Source of the DNA: Gemmatimonadales bacterium | Lineage (GTDB): Bacteria > Krumholzibacteriota > Krumholzibacteriia > LZORAL124-64-63 | DNA length: 64,000 nucleotides | Direction: 5' to 3' | Assembly: GCA_019038745.1 (NCBI GenBank) | Contig: JAHOYV010000022.1 | Location: 62,001-126,000, forward strand | Part shown: in pieces, positions 48,613 through 58,437 of the stretch | Numbering within the stretch: position 1 is the first letter of the stretch | Layout of the letters: every line of letters begins with the position of its first letter | Notes under the pieces: generated by a model | What the model saw: only the letters and a program-made list of their open reading frames with translations | Told to the model about the DNA's origin: nothing | Database searches by the model: none | Position numbers and translations under genes: made by a program

Positions 48613-48996
48613 ATGACAATTCCCACCCAATCCGTTATTCTTCCAACTTCAATACAGCGAGCGTATCGAGAGGCTGATCTGTTGGACGATGTGAGGGTTT
48701 ATACCGGGACGCTGATAGCCGATCTGGTTATGTCTTCAGCGCGTAGCCTGAAAGATCGGCGCGGGCCCCAGCGGGCCCTGCTCCAAAGGTTGCGTAATGG
48801 GGATTTCAACGTGGCTCAGGTGGGGCCGGCCGATCTTGTGCAGCGCTGGTTCCTGGCTGTGACCGCAGTGTCCGGAGGACAAACACAGCTGAACGAGTTG
48901 CTCGACTCGGCTGAACGGACCATCTTTGCTACGGAGTTCGAGGTGGTCGACCTGCGACGGGTCCTCACCAGCGAGACCTATCCTTCCAGCCTTTGA
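48613..48996 (+). CDS. Hypothetical protein
   Basis: Open frame of 128 aa with plausible coding character; no family recognised. Confidence 0.45.
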   Translation: MTIPTQSVILPTSIQRAYREADLLDDVRVYTGTLIADLVMSSARSLKDRRGPQRALLQRLRNGDFNVAQVGPADLVQRWFLAVTAVSGGQTQLNELLDSAERTIFATEFEVVDLRRVLTSETYPSSL

Positions 48997-49056
48997 TCGG
49001 GACACGGATTCCATTCCCTAGGGTCAGCCCGTATCTGTAAGAACCGGGAGTAGCGA

Positions 49057-49719
49057 TTGAAGCCAATCGACCTGAGTCACACCATCATGTCGGGGATGCC
49101 CCAATGGCGCGGGGATTCCCAAATCCTGGTGATCCATCGTCAAAGTGAACATGGTCCCAGCAATCATATGTCCTCTTCCCTGGAATTTGGCTGCCATGTC
49201 GGTACTCATATCGACGCGCCACTGCACTTTTTGTCCGGGTCCCCCGGTGTGGACGAGATGTCATTGGAAGCTTTCGGCGGAACAGCCCTGGTCGTCGATG
49301 CTACCGAGGTGGCAAAGAAACAGACCGGCGTAGGCGGCAAGCCTGCGGCTATGGGGCTCGAAGTGCTGTCGGGAGAGGACCTCGGCAAAATCGATTTCGT
49401 TTTGTTCAACACAGGTTGGGATAAACACTGGGGAACTGATCAATACTACCGGCATTGGCCCTGGCTTTCCCTGGAATTGGCCGAGGTTCTGGTCAAGGCC
49501 GATCTGAAGGGTGTTGGGTTGGACACTCCCAGTCTTGATGATTTCGGCGGACAGGTTGTCCATGACCTGTTTGCCGTAGCAGGGATGATTAACATTGAGA
49601 ACCTGACCAACCTGGGTGCCTTGCCTCGTACCGGTTCCTGGTTCCAGGCTTTTCCCTTGAAACTTCTTGGGACCGAAGCATCCCCTGTGCGGGCGCTGGC
49701 CTGGGTGGAGCCGACGTGA
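49057..49719 (+). CDS. Cyclase / kynurenine formamidase-like family protein
   Basis: DLSHTIMSGMPQW...GCHVGTHIDAPLHFLSG. Confidence 0.9.
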   Translation: MKPIDLSHTIMSGMPQWRGDSQILVIHRQSEHGPSNHMSSSLEFGCHVGTHIDAPLHFLSGSPGVDEMSLEAFGGTALVVDATEVAKKQTGVGGKPAAMGLEVLSGEDLGKIDFVLFNTGWDKHWGTDQYYRHWPWLSLELAEVLVKADLKGVGLDTPSLDDFGGQVVHDLFAVAGMINIENLTNLGALPRTGSWFQAFPLKLLGTEASPVRALAWVEPT

Positions 49720-50690
49720 TCCTTGAAATTGGCATTTTCATGCTGGGCATCGGGTTGCTGGTTTACGGGGCCTGGCTCCTTGTGGGCGGTGGCTCGAAAG
49801 TCGCCTCCGTGCTGGGTGTTCCGCCGGTTGTGGTGGGCCTTACCGTGGTTGCTTTCGGGACCTCGGCTCCCGAGCTGTTCGTGTCGTTGGTGGCTGCCCT
49901 GCGCGGTAGCACGGGCCTGGTCCTGGGCAACGTGATCGGCTCGAACGTTGCCAACCTGGGCTTGATTCTGGCTACGGCAGCTATTCTGCGACCGGTAATC
50001 GTTGAAAAAGGATTGCCCAAACGGGAAGTGCCCCTTTTGCTGGGGGCGACGGCTCTGTTCACCTTCCTGGTCTGGGACGGAGAGCTTAGCCGGTGGGATA
50101 GTTTGCTGTTGGTGTTGGGATTTGTCGCGTTCATGGTCATGACCCTGCGTAGCGGTCACCGGGAGAGTAATCAGGAGGAAGCAGGTTCCTCGCTTCCGGA
50201 AGGGCTGGACCCCGAACCCCCTGGCCACAAGTTAAAACAACTTTTTGGCGGATTGGGCTTGGTCATCCTGGGTATCGTTGGCTTGGCCGGTGGCGGACAA
50301 CTCATCGTCACTTCGGCGCTGGATTTGGCTTTGCGTCTCGGCGTTTCCGAGACTCTGATCGGATTGACGCTGGTGGCTGTCGGGACCAGTCTACCCGAGC
50401 TGGCAACTACGATTATTGCTGCCTGGAAGAATCAGGACGATTTGGCCCTGGGCAATATTATCGGATCCAACTTGTTCAACATCCTGGCCGTGGCCGGGCC
50501 GGTGGGTCTGATTCATCCCCTGGTCCAGGAAGGCAGCCAGGGTAGGGTCCAGCTCTTGTGTATGTGCCTGTTGACGGCGCTGGTCTTCGTTATGATCGTA
50601 TTTAGGGGCGGCAAGATCGGCCGAGGCCGGGGTTGGGTGTTAGCTTTGCTCTACACGGGAATAATGGCCGCCTGGATGATTCAACCTTAG
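49716..50690 (+). CDS. CaCA family calcium/sodium antiporter
   Basis: Two alpha repeats: VVAFGTSAPELFVSLVAALRGSTGLVLGNVIGSNVANLGLILA and LVAVGTSLPELATTIIAAWKNQDDLALGNIIGSNLFNILAVAG. GTG start overlaps the upstream stop. Confidence 0.94.
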   Translation: MILEIGIFMLGIGLLVYGAWLLVGGGSKVASVLGVPPVVVGLTVVAFGTSAPELFVSLVAALRGSTGLVLGNVIGSNVANLGLILATAAILRPVIVEKGLPKREVPLLLGATALFTFLVWDGELSRWDSLLLVLGFVAFMVMTLRSGHRESNQEEAGSSLPEGLDPEPPGHKLKQLFGGLGLVILGIVGLAGGGQLIVTSALDLALRLGVSETLIGLTLVAVGTSLPELATTIIAAWKNQDDLALGNIIGSNLFNILAVAGPVGLIHPLVQEGSQGRVQLLCMCLLTALVFVMIVFRGGKIGRGRGWVLALLYTGIMAAWMIQP

Positions 50691-50717
50691 CCTGAAAGTA
50701 GCAACCAAGGAGCCCGG

Positions 50718-51530
50718 ATGGCGAAAAAAGGCAAAAGCATAATGGTTGAACAATCACCTCTTGGCAAGAGGTGGAGCCCAGACCGGCCCATGGGGTTGTC
50801 CCGGGCGTTGAACAAGGCTGGCTGGGGCACGAGGCCGCAGACCGTCGAAATGGTAAAAGGGGGAGATATCACCGTTGACGGGGAAATCGTCGTGGATCCC
50901 CTTTTTCCAGTTACCCCCGCTTCGAAGATCCTGCTCGATGGACAGGAGTTGATCCTGGGCCCCAAAAGCTATTTTGCCTTTCATAAACCCACGAGGGTAG
51001 TGACCGGGCCGGGGGAAGCGGCCGGTCGCAAACTGGTCAATGAGTTCTTCCCTTCCTGGATTCACGGCCTACAGGCCGCCGGTAGATTGGATGGCCGCAC
51101 GACCGGTTTGATGTTGGTCTCCAACGATCCGGCCTGGAACAATAGCGCCGCCAGTGAGCTGAAGCCGGAACAGGAATTTCGGGTTCAGGTCGAGGGGGAA
51201 CTGGGTGAGGTGGAATTGAGCGTCATCTCGGCCAGCATTCATTTGCCTGGGATGGGCATTTTTCGGCCCCTGTCGGTGAAGGTCATTGAGACCCTGAACG
51301 GCAGGACGGTGTTGCACATCGTGGTCAAGGAGGGGAAGATTCGCCAAATCCGAAAAATGTTCAGTACTCTCCGCCATAAGATCACCCTTCTGCGTCGGGT
51401 CCGTTTCGGGGAAATCCGTCTGGGAGATCTGGCCGTTGGTAATGTCCGGTCCTTGACCCAGAAGGAGATCCAGTTCATCAAGGACGGTGCGGATTCCGGC
51501 CCAGATGGAAATCCAGGAGCGGACTCTTGA
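50718..51530 (+). CDS. RsuA/RluB-type pseudouridine synthase with S4-like N-terminus
   Basis: LSRALNKAGWGTRPQTVEMVKGGDITVDGE; AGRLDGRTTGLMLVSND; EGKIRQIRKMFSTL. Confidence 0.88.
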   Translation: MAKKGKSIMVEQSPLGKRWSPDRPMGLSRALNKAGWGTRPQTVEMVKGGDITVDGEIVVDPLFPVTPASKILLDGQELILGPKSYFAFHKPTRVVTGPGEAAGRKLVNEFFPSWIHGLQAAGRLDGRTTGLMLVSNDPAWNNSAASELKPEQEFRVQVEGELGEVELSVISASIHLPGMGIFRPLSVKVIETLNGRTVLHIVVKEGKIRQIRKMFSTLRHKITLLRRVRFGEIRLGDLAVGNVRSLTQKEIQFIKDGADSGPDGNPGADS

Positions 51531-51558
51531 TTGCGGGCCCTAATCCGGATTTTCACCA

Positions 51559-54500
51559 ATGAGCTGGTTGTTGAGCGGATTCCTGGATGTCCGTCCCAGT
51601 GAACGCCGCTTGGCTCTGGCCATGTTCGGCAACTATTTCCTGGTCCTGGTCTCCATTTACCTCCTGCGTCCAGCCCGGGATTCCCTCTTTCTGGTGAATC
51701 TGGAGCCGGCGCAGTTACCATGGGTCTATCTTTTGACGGCCCTGGTTGCTGCTCCCGTTGCAGTGCTCTATACACGCGTTGGCCGGCATTACCGATTACA
51801 AAGGGTATCAATTCTCACCATCCTCTGTCTGATGGCCGGTCTGCTGGGCTTGTACCGGATTCTGGAGTTCGATCAGAACTGGGTTTACTACCTTTTCTAT
51901 GCCTGGACCGGCGTTACGGGGGGGATGGTGACCAGCCAGTTCTGGCTCCTGGCCAATGCTGTTTTTGACGCTTCGCAGGCCAAGCGGCTTTTCCCGCTGC
52001 TGGGGGTCGGTGGTATCGCCGGAGCTTTCGCCGGGGGGGAATTGACGAACCGGCTCGTTGACAATATGGGTTTGCCGACTTCCAGCCTGGTTCTTATCAG
52101 TCTGGTGGCCCTGGGCCTCTCGGGGGTGCTGGGTTGGTTCGTCCTGAGGGGACTTCCTCTATCGAGGGAAGCCCGGATGGAAGAGGCTCCCGAAGAAGAA
52201 CAGTCGGGACGTCTCTGCTATCCCCTACTTTCTCTGCTCCGTTCGCGGCACTTGCTGCTGACGATCGGGATAATATCCTTGACCGTTATGACGAGTTCGT
52301 TCGTGGATTTCCAGTTCATGTCCGTAAGCTGGGCAGCCTACCCCGGGGAATCCGATCTGACTTCTTTTCTGGGCCGATTCTATGGCAGGATGAGCCTGCT
52401 TTCACTGGTTGTACAGCTACTCCTGTCTACCCATGTATTTCGACGTTTGGGCGTTGGTGGTGCCCTGATCCTTCTGCCCGCCTTCCTGGGTTTGGGAGCG
52501 GTCGGCATGTTCCTGATCCCGGGATTGGCCGCGGGGATATTCCTGCGCGGGGGCGAAATTACCTTCAAATATTCTCTGAATCAAACAAGTCGGGAGCTCC
52601 TTTTTCTGCCCATTCCCCTGGCCCTTAAGAAGCGAACCAAGGTTTTCATGGATGTCCTGGTTCATCGATTGGCGCGGGGGTTAGCCGGCGGGATGTTGTT
52701 GCTTTGCACCGGAGCGCTGGGTATGGGCTTGCGGTCCTTGGCTCTGGTGACATTGTTTTTGCTGCTCCTGTGGATCCTGCTGGTTCTGATGATGCGCCGC
52801 GAGTACGTGGAATCATTCCGCCGGGCCTTGTCCCGCCGGGAGATCAATCCCGAGGAGCTGAAGGTCCGGATCGACGATCCTACTTCGGCCCAGATCCTGA
52901 TCGCAAATCTGGGCAGCGATCTGCGGCGGGAGATCATCTACGCGCTGAAGATGTTGCGTGGTGTAAAGGCACCGGGATTGACCGAAAGCGTGCGTCCCCT
53001 GCTGGACCACGAGTCCGGGACCATTCGGCGCCTGGCCCTGGAAGTCCTGGCCGAAAATGGGGGAGCGGATGACAACTCCGCCGCAGAGTCCCTGATGCGC
53101 GATCCCGACCTGAGTGTCCGAGTGGCCGCTCTCGATTTTCTTGAGCGTCATGGCTCAAGTCGGGGTCGTCCGCGCAAGTTCCTGGCCGAAATGCTTGCCG
53201 GAGAACCGCGTTGCCGCAACGCTTCCCTGGCCTTCATTTCCAGTCACGCGGATGAGGAGGATTTCCAACACCTGGTCAACCGCCTGGTAGTCGAGGAGGT
53301 GTTGAACGATCAGGATGATTCCGGAACGGAGGGCCGGGCCATTCTTGCGGGTCTGCCTTGGGTGCCGATTGGTTGCGATGAAGAACTCTGGAGCGAATTA
53401 ATGGCGGACCCGGATCAGGCGGTGGTTCAAGCAGCCATTGCGGGGATTTCCCGCCGGGGTGATGTGGCCTGGACGGCTGGACTGGTGGAGAGGTTGTCGA
53501 TTGGGCCGTTTCAGGTCGATTCCCGGAAGGCTCTGGTTTCCCTTGCAATTCAGAACGAAGCGGTCTTGGAGGATCTGAAAGCCACCTTTTTTCGGGTGGA
53601 CAGCCCCGTGCGTCAGCGGGTGGAGATCACCCGTATTCTGGCGAAAATCCCCCGACAGGGGAGTGTTGATATTCTACTTCGCCACCTAACCGGCCACCAA
53701 CCCGAATTGCGTTATGAAGCCCTGAAGGCTCTGGGCAAACTGCGGACCCGGTCGGGGGGGCTGCACTTCCCCGCTGAAGTAGTCAACAGGGAAATTGTGA
53801 TCGAGGTAGGTCGGGTTTTCAAACTCGCCCGACTGGGAGAGTTGATCAAGGAGCCGGGAGATCGTTTTACCTTGTTGGGGACCGCCCTCCGGGAAATGCA
53901 ACAGATGCGCATGGAGAGTGTGTTCCGGATGTTGGGTCTGCGGTATCCCGCGGGCGATCTGTTGAAGGCGTATCGGGGTATTGAGGGTGGGCGGCGTGTG
54001 GCGAGGGCCAATGCCAGGGAGTTCCTGGACAACCTTTTGGTTGGGCAACACAGGAAGCAAATGGACCTGTTGATGGATTTTCCTGAGAAGGGAATTCCTT
54101 CGGATAGCCAGTTGCGGGAAGTGGGGGTTGATCCTGGCCCAAGTATTCACGGAACACAAGATGCTCTGGATTATCTGGGAGCCAGTTGTGACACTTGGCT
54201 GGCAGCTTGTGCGGTTTTTGCCGGTGCCGGGGTTGAGAATCCGGATACCGATCGTTTTCTGCAGCGAACAGGAGTGGACATGCTGAGTACCCTCGAAAAG
54301 GCCCTGGTTCTGCAGAAGGTTGATTTCTTCTCGGAAATCCCAACGGATCAGCTCGGCATGTTGGCCGGGATCGCTCACCAGGTTTCAGTGCTCGCCGGGG
54401 ACGACATCTTCCAGGAGGGTGATGAGCCGGGAGCCTTCTATCTCGTCCTTGACGGGTTGATCTCTCAGCACCGCCAGGGCAGGGAGGTGGTGAGGGCCGG

Positions 54501-54738
54501 CCCTCTGGACCCTATCGCCGGTCTGGAGTTCTTCAACGAAGAGCCTTGTTTCGCGACCGCCACTGCGATCGAGGATTCCAGTATTCTTAAAATCGACAGG
54601 GACGAATTCCACGAATTACTGTCCGACGATGTCCGGATTTTCAAGGGGATCCTCCGGGCTCTCGTGGGCTACTTGCGGGAGATGTGGGAGAGCGGAGTGG
54701 AATTCAAATCCGGCCCGCGAAAACCGTTTTCCGGGTAA
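51559..54738 (+). CDS. ADP/ATP translocase-like (Tlc/MFS) transporter fused to HEAT repeats and a C-terminal cyclic-nucleotide-binding domain
   Basis: FGNYFLVLVSIYLLRPARDSLFLVNL...multi-TM; HEAT-like repeats at about aa 430-750; FQEGDEPGAFYLVLDGLISQHRQGREVVRAGPLDPIAGLEFFNEEPCFATATAIEDSSILKIDRDEF. Confidence 0.82.
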   Translation: MSWLLSGFLDVRPSERRLALAMFGNYFLVLVSIYLLRPARDSLFLVNLEPAQLPWVYLLTALVAAPVAVLYTRVGRHYRLQRVSILTILCLMAGLLGLYRILEFDQNWVYYLFYAWTGVTGGMVTSQFWLLANAVFDASQAKRLFPLLGVGGIAGAFAGGELTNRLVDNMGLPTSSLVLISLVALGLSGVLGWFVLRGLPLSREARMEEAPEEEQSGRLCYPLLSLLRSRHLLLTIGIISLTVMTSSFVDFQFMSVSWAAYPGESDLTSFLGRFYGRMSLLSLVVQLLLSTHVFRRLGVGGALILLPAFLGLGAVGMFLIPGLAAGIFLRGGEITFKYSLNQTSRELLFLPIPLALKKRTKVFMDVLVHRLARGLAGGMLLLCTGALGMGLRSLALVTLFLLLLWILLVLMMRREYVESFRRALSRREINPEELKVRIDDPTSAQILIANLGSDLRREIIYALKMLRGVKAPGLTESVRPLLDHESGTIRRLALEVLAENGGADDNSAAESLMRDPDLSVRVAALDFLERHGSSRGRPRKFLAEMLAGEPRCRNASLAFISSHADEEDFQHLVNRLVVEEVLNDQDDSGTEGRAILAGLPWVPIGCDEELWSELMADPDQAVVQAAIAGISRRGDVAWTAGLVERLSIGPFQVDSRKALVSLAIQNEAVLEDLKATFFRVDSPVRQRVEITRILAKIPRQGSVDILLRHLTGHQPELRYEALKALGKLRTRSGGLHFPAEVVNREIVIEVGRVFKLARLGELIKEPGDRFTLLGTALREMQQMRMESVFRMLGLRYPAGDLLKAYRGIEGGRRVARANAREFLDNLLVGQHRKQMDLLMDFPEKGIPSDSQLREVGVDPGPSIHGTQDALDYLGASCDTWLAACAVFAGAGVENPDTDRFLQRTGVDMLSTLEKALVLQKVDFFSEIPTDQLGMLAGIAHQVSVLAGDDIFQEGDEPGAFYLVLDGLISQHRQGREVVRAGPLDPIAGLEFFNEEPCFATATAIEDSSILKIDRDEFHELLSDDVRIFKGILRALVGYLREMWESGVEFKSGPRKPFSG

Positions 54739-54792
54739 TTCATTGCAACACATCTTCCCTTTTTTTCGTTGGGGTTAGGCGAAACGGGATGA

Positions 54793-55644
54793 GTGGGTCC
54801 AGGAGAATTTAGATCAGGGAGATTCGATTTGGCGGGAACGGGAAAAAAATGGCTTATCGGCTGCGGAGCCGGATGCGGGGTTTCCATCCTGCTGTCGATA
54901 TTGTTGTCGGTCGGTGGGGCGCTCTTCATGACCCGGCCGATGAACAAGGCCGTAAATGCCCAAAAGGAATTGGCGGCCGAGTTTGGGGCCCGTGAAGATT
55001 TCACCCCACCTCCCCGGCTCACCCCCCAGCGGATCAAGGCATTTCTCGCGGTTCGGCAGGAGCTAATGGGGTCCTGCAGCCAATTTGAGGGTTTCGTGTC
55101 CGATTTTCAGGCCATGGAGGAGTTGGACAGCGGAGAGGGAGATCCTCAAATCGGTGAGGTGATGGGCGGTGTCAAAGGTGTAATGGGGGCGGTTTTCGGC
55201 CTGGTCAGCGCTTTGGGAGAGGTGACCAGGGTTCGGAATCAAGCCTTGCACGAACACGGGATGGGTATGGGCGAGTACACCTGGATCTACATCCTGGCCT
55301 TTAATTCATATTTGGAAAAAGAACCCAACACCGGGATCGACAGCCGGAACGGGCATGGCTACCGCGGCAAAAAATTGCGCCTCATGTCTACCCTGATGGA
55401 GAACCACGCCGTTGCATTGGAAAAAGCAGGGAACCCTGAAGCAGCCCGGATCTGGCGGGACGAAATCGGCCGCCTCAAGCGAGTGGACGAAGGTGTGCCT
55501 TTTTCCGGGATCCGATTGCCTGACGGCCTGGCCGAATCCTTCGCTCCTTTCCGAAAATATCTGGAAAAATACTACTGTCCGGCCATGGCGGAATTCGATC
55601 TGGACCTCATTGAAAAAAAGGGGATGAGCTTCCATGCCGACTGA
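54793..55644 (+). CDS. Hypothetical protein with single N-terminal TM helix
   Basis: GTGKKWLIGCGAGCGVSILLSILLSVGGALFMTRPMNKA followed by a helical soluble region. Confidence 0.6.
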   Translation: MGPGEFRSGRFDLAGTGKKWLIGCGAGCGVSILLSILLSVGGALFMTRPMNKAVNAQKELAAEFGAREDFTPPPRLTPQRIKAFLAVRQELMGSCSQFEGFVSDFQAMEELDSGEGDPQIGEVMGGVKGVMGAVFGLVSALGEVTRVRNQALHEHGMGMGEYTWIYILAFNSYLEKEPNTGIDSRNGHGYRGKKLRLMSTLMENHAVALEKAGNPEAARIWRDEIGRLKRVDEGVPFSGIRLPDGLAESFAPFRKYLEKYYCPAMAEFDLDLIEKKGMSFHAD

Positions 55645-55710
55645 GGGGGGGACCGAAGAGCTTACCTGATGGCCCTATTCCGATGACCTACCGATGACCT
55701 ACCGATGGCT

Positions 55711-58437
55711 TTACCAAATGACGACAAATCTCCCTCTGAATGGATCAAAGCCGTCTACATCGGAGTGGATCGAATAAAGATAGATGCCGCTGACCACCTC
55801 TTGCCCGTTTCTGCTGACCAGGTTCCAGGAGGTGGCGCCCCCTTCGGAATAGCCATCATGGGAAAGGGTCTGGATCAAATCTCCGGCCACCGTGTAGATT
55901 TTGATCGTGTTGTGGGCCAAGGGCAGATTGTTGAACATCACTCGAACGCCGGTGGGGTCAATGTGGGAGGGTTCCCGGGATTGGAATTCCTCCAAGGCCT
56001 TCCGGGTGGCTGGATTGGGATAAACGTAGATATTATTTCCCATCGAATTGCGGGCGGTGACGGTTTGGGGAACTGGGCTGGGTATTGTCCGGATGAAGTG
56101 GTTGGAAGGGTCTTCCTCGATTCCCGCCCCGGCGGGCCTGTACTGATTGCCATCGTATTCCAGAATGTGGTCGCGGGCAACCACCGCATAGTAGGTGGCG
56201 AACCCGTTGGGGACTTCCTTGTCAATGTAGTGATAGTAGCGGGTGGGCAGCTTGCCGATGATCCCCGCCTGGGGGTCGGCTTCCCTTGGAGTTACGGCGA
56301 AAAAGGTGTCCAGGACTGTGGGATGTGATTCCCAGGGGATCAGATCCTCCCTGCCGGGTATTATCTGGCCGTTGGGACGACGGACAGGGGGCATTGTATA
56401 CCACATATTGAAGGGATCGGAATCTACCAAGTTCTGGATGATCTCGGCCAAGCCGATGAAGCGGCCGTCGGTCAAGCAGGTGGGTTCGTAGAGGATAGGT
56501 TCCAGTCCCGTGTTGCGGCCGCACGGAGTGCCCAGGGTGGAATTGCCGAGTCCGGGTGGGATTTGGTTGACAATGTCGTATTCCCCGATCATGCCCCATT
56601 TCTCCATAGGTGGAGCAGAATCCTCCAACATATCACCGGCTGGCACCCAGTCCATGACCCTCCAAATGCGATAGGATTCGAAGTCGTAAACCCGGTAAAA
56701 CGGGTCAGGTTCAACTTCGCTACGGTTATCCCAGAAAATTTCAACCTGCCGGTCGCCGGGAACGACGCGGGCCTTGGGTGCCATGGGCGGTGTTTTTGTC
56801 CCGTAGGGCAGGGCCCAGCGAAAGTTGGTTTCTCTTCCCCCCCTACCGGTGCTATAAAAGGGGCGACGGGAGAAGAATAATTGGGGATCGCATTCCTGGC
56901 CGGTTCCACGCAGGCATTCGGTGCAGTTGTCCATGTTGACATATACGCACAGGCCGTGATCGCCAAAAACTTCCAGAGTTTCGGGACCCACGATATCCTG
57001 AAACATGATGGGGTAGCCCCCAGTGCAAGAATCATCCATGAAATTGAGCCGATGACCTAGAATGGGGTCTTTTCCTATGCGGGACAATGGGTAGTCTCCC
57101 AGGCAAACCAGGGTTTCCCTTCCGTACTGGCCAGTGGACCAGTTGTCATCCATGTCAAACCAGCGTCCGGCATTGATTCGGGCCGCTTCGACGGCTGTGG
57201 CCAAAAGACCATCCAGCCCTCTGCCGGCCACCAAAGCCAACTGGTATTCCAGGCTGTCATTTACCTCCAGGGGGCTGAATGGCCCGCTGGAGATCAGAAA
57301 TTTCAAGTCACCGGACTCATGGTCGTAAGTATTCCTGTCGTGCTGGTCAAGGCTCATGAGGTGGTAGCGGTCCGCATCTATATGGGGTTCCCCATCCTGG
57401 TTGACCGAGGCATTGGTCGCGAATATCTGGAAGGAATTGATCTTGGGATAAAAGGGGGCAGTGACTCCGTCGAAGGCGGTTTTGTGGTTGCACAACAGGG
57501 CTCCGAAATAGCCAGGCAGGGGATCCTCTTCCGCTCCATCCCACATATAGCCCATTTCGACCCGGTAGAAAAAGCTGTCCTCTGCGCGGATGATTCCTGA
57601 AAAACACCCGGCCAGATCGTCGGGTTGATTGGTCCCTGCATTCCGCCGCTGGATATCGCAGTCGACGTAGAAGCCGAGGTACACGTCGTCAAGGCGCTCG
57701 TGTCCGATGTTGGAAACAGTGAAATCCAGGCCGACGATATTCTGTTTAAGGCCCAGGTCCCAACTGAAGGCTTTTTGGACGACCTTCAGGTCAAGCGGGT
57801 TATGCTCAGGATAGATTTCCTGGACCAAGCGAAGATTGTCAAACATGGTGCAGGTGAACATCTGGTCACCCAATTGGCCGAAATCCTCGTCAACCTGACC
57901 GTCCCCATCGTCATCCAGTCCGTTAAGAATTTCTTCGTCTTCCAGTCCGTCCCCATCGTCATCGGAGAAGTAGGTGGGTCGTCGTTTTCCGGTAGACTTG
58001 ATCTGGAGGGTCGGTCGTTGGACAATGCCCGCACGGGCTTCGTAGATAGTGTCCATGAGCTTGTCCGAGGGTCGCAATTCCCGGTCGTATTGTCCGGTAG
58101 TAACTGATGCAGCTCCACTCCGCGTGGCCCCGACCCATAACCCGGCACCCCAGAGATATTCGTTGCCTGTTCCACCCGGCCATTCCCCGCTCGAGGCATG
58201 GCTGTATGTAAAACCCGCGGAGTATTGGGACCCAATCAGTCCATGGTTGGTGATGTTCACCCGCAAATCGCCGATGTCCAGCACGAAGGATCCGTCCATG
58301 ATGTGGATACCATTGGGATCAAGAAAATCACGGGATGGATCAAAATCTGCAGGTTCGCTCCACAGAACCGCACTGGGCCATGCCACCAGCAAGGTAAGAG
58401 CCACCAATAAAACGGTTCCGGATGACCTGGTCTTCAC
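55711..58437 (-). CDS. Large secreted protein with Ca-binding-type DxDxDG repeats and degenerate T9SS/FlgD-like C-terminus
   Basis: Signal peptide; SDDDGDGLEDEEILNGLDDDGDGQVDEDFG; C-terminus YVYPNPATRKALEEF...TIKIYTVAGDLIQTLSHDG...SGIYLYSI. Confidence 0.8.
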   Translation of the reverse strand: MKTRSSGTVLLVALTLLVAWPSAVLWSEPADFDPSRDFLDPNGIHIMDGSFVLDIGDLRVNITNHGLIGSQYSAGFTYSHASSGEWPGGTGNEYLWGAGLWVGATRSGAASVTTGQYDRELRPSDKLMDTIYEARAGIVQRPTLQIKSTGKRRPTYFSDDDGDGLEDEEILNGLDDDGDGQVDEDFGQLGDQMFTCTMFDNLRLVQEIYPEHNPLDLKVVQKAFSWDLGLKQNIVGLDFTVSNIGHERLDDVYLGFYVDCDIQRRNAGTNQPDDLAGCFSGIIRAEDSFFYRVEMGYMWDGAEEDPLPGYFGALLCNHKTAFDGVTAPFYPKINSFQIFATNASVNQDGEPHIDADRYHLMSLDQHDRNTYDHESGDLKFLISSGPFSPLEVNDSLEYQLALVAGRGLDGLLATAVEAARINAGRWFDMDDNWSTGQYGRETLVCLGDYPLSRIGKDPILGHRLNFMDDSCTGGYPIMFQDIVGPETLEVFGDHGLCVYVNMDNCTECLRGTGQECDPQLFFSRRPFYSTGRGGRETNFRWALPYGTKTPPMAPKARVVPGDRQVEIFWDNRSEVEPDPFYRVYDFESYRIWRVMDWVPAGDMLEDSAPPMEKWGMIGEYDIVNQIPPGLGNSTLGTPCGRNTGLEPILYEPTCLTDGRFIGLAEIIQNLVDSDPFNMWYTMPPVRRPNGQIIPGREDLIPWESHPTVLDTFFAVTPREADPQAGIIGKLPTRYYHYIDKEVPNGFATYYAVVARDHILEYDGNQYRPAGAGIEEDPSNHFIRTIPSPVPQTVTARNSMGNNIYVYPNPATRKALEEFQSREPSHIDPTGVRVMFNNLPLAHNTIKIYTVAGDLIQTLSHDGYSEGGATSWNLVSRNGQEVVSGIYLYSIHSDVDGFDPFRGRFVVIW

